Source: Sulfuricellaceae bacterium (lineage in GTDB: Bacteria; Pseudomonadota; Gammaproteobacteria; Burkholderiales; UBA9220). From it: 6,562 bases of DNA. Made by a program: the position numbers and the translations under genes. Below the pieces are notes generated by a model, which worked only from the letters and a program-made list of their open reading frames with translations, ran no database searches and was not told the origin of the DNA. Below are positions 6,389 through 6,562 of this stretch, piece by piece (the stretch's first letter is position 1; every line of letters starts with the position of its first letter). The DNA is taken from contig JAIOJO010000016.1 in NCBI GenBank assembly GCA_019911985.1, positions 1 through 6,562 on the forward strand, in the 5' to 3' direction.

Positions 6389-6408
6389 CATTCCAGTATA
6401 GCGGAATG
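6389..6408. repeat. Inverted repeat CATTCC-N8-GGAATG over the receptor promoter
   Basis: CATTCC (6389-6394) and GGAATG (6403-6408) are exact reverse complements with an 8-nt spacer that contains the candidate TATACT box on the minus strand. A 20-bp dyad centred on a -10 box suits a repressor operator. A further CATTCC occurs at 6487-6492, near the plus-strand TATAAT box. The arms are short, so chance remains possible. Confidence 0.3.
6395..6400 (-). promoter_or_regulatory. Candidate -10 box of the receptor-yfiR-kinase operon
   Basis: The minus strand reads TATACT, a 5/6 match to TATAAT, 34 nt before the receptor ATG. A start near 6388 would give a leader of about 28 nt. The sequence 17 nt further upstream (TGCAGG) is a poor -35, so the promoter may be weak or activator-dependent. 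It lies inside the spacer of a perfect dyad. Confidence 0.45.
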
Positions 6409-6479
6409 TCCTGCCCGCCTGCAGCGGCGGCAGGCATTCGGATTTTTATCCCCGCCAAATCTTGTAAGGCTTTCGGGTA

Positions 6480-6485
6480 TATAAT
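6480..6485 (+). promoter_or_regulatory. Candidate divergent -10 box
   Basis: The plus strand has a perfect TATAAT. No good -35 is present at 16-18 nt; a TTGTAA at 6462-6467 is too close, with 12-nt spacing. If used, transcription would start near 6492 and run rightward out of the window, divergent from the receptor operon. Confidence 0.35.
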
Positions 6486-6513
6486 TCATTCCTTTGAATT
6501 TCGATGGCTGCCG

Positions 6514-6562
6514 ATGGCTTTGCCGAATCCCAATACTATCCCGGATCGAATGGGCCGAGGCC
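6514..6562 (+). CDS. Possible 5' end of a divergent gene (partial)
   Basis: Downstream of the plus-strand TATAAT box there are two ATG codons, at 6504 and 6514, in different frames, and both frames stay open to the window end. The 6514 frame begins MALPNPNTIPDRMGRG and the 6504 frame begins MAADGFAESQYYPG. Neither has a clear Shine-Dalgarno, and the fragment is too short to recognise. I list the 6514 frame only as a placeholder: a divergent gene is plausible from the promoter-like box, but the frame, and even the gene itself, is uncertain. Confidence 0.2.
   Translation, partial: MALPNPNTIPDRMGRG

Overview
The window reads as chromosome of a moderately GC-rich Gram-negative bacterium, most likely a gammaproteobacterium. 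The evidence is an E. coli-type TrxB, an outer-membrane TonB-dependent receptor, a YfiR-type periplasmic protein and an SmrA/SmrB-like Smr protein. A methylotrophic lineage such as Methylococcales is possible, but that is only an impression and nothing here proves it. All five complete genes lie on the minus strand, so transcription runs from high to low coordinates.

Right part (about 6410 down to 1717): a compact three-gene cluster. It encodes a TonB-dependent outer-membrane receptor (4321-6360), a small secreted YfiR/DUF4154 protein (3730-4290) and a membrane-bound sensor histidine kinase with a CHASE8-like periplasmic domain, HAMP, PAS and an HWRQPL-type kinase core (1717-3708). The gaps are only 30 and 21 nt, so the genes are very likely one operon. 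A candidate promoter with a TATACT -10 box, spanned by a perfect 6-bp dyad, precedes the receptor gene. The three products would sit in the outer membrane, periplasm and inner membrane. In Pseudomonas, YfiR restrains YfiN, a diguanylate cyclase with a CHASE8-class periplasmic domain. Here the YfiR homologue is paired with a histidine kinase carrying the same kind of sensor domain, so the module appears rewired from c-di-GMP synthesis to phosphotransfer. This is the most interesting point in the window. No response regulator is present.

Left part (about 1700 down to 1): a housekeeping unit. It holds trxB (thioredoxin reductase, 671-1621), with its own extended -10 promoter and a good Shine-Dalgarno sequence, followed after 52-54 nt by a 189-residue Smr-domain protein (47-616). 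It closes with a perfect 40-bp palindrome (1-40) that looks like an intrinsic, possibly bidirectional, terminator.

Right edge (6361-6562): about 200 bp of intergenic DNA with the receptor promoter on the minus strand and a TATAAT box on the plus strand. The latter may drive a divergent gene of which only the first few codons would be inside the window. No RNA genes, CRISPR arrays, insertion sequences or phage features were seen.
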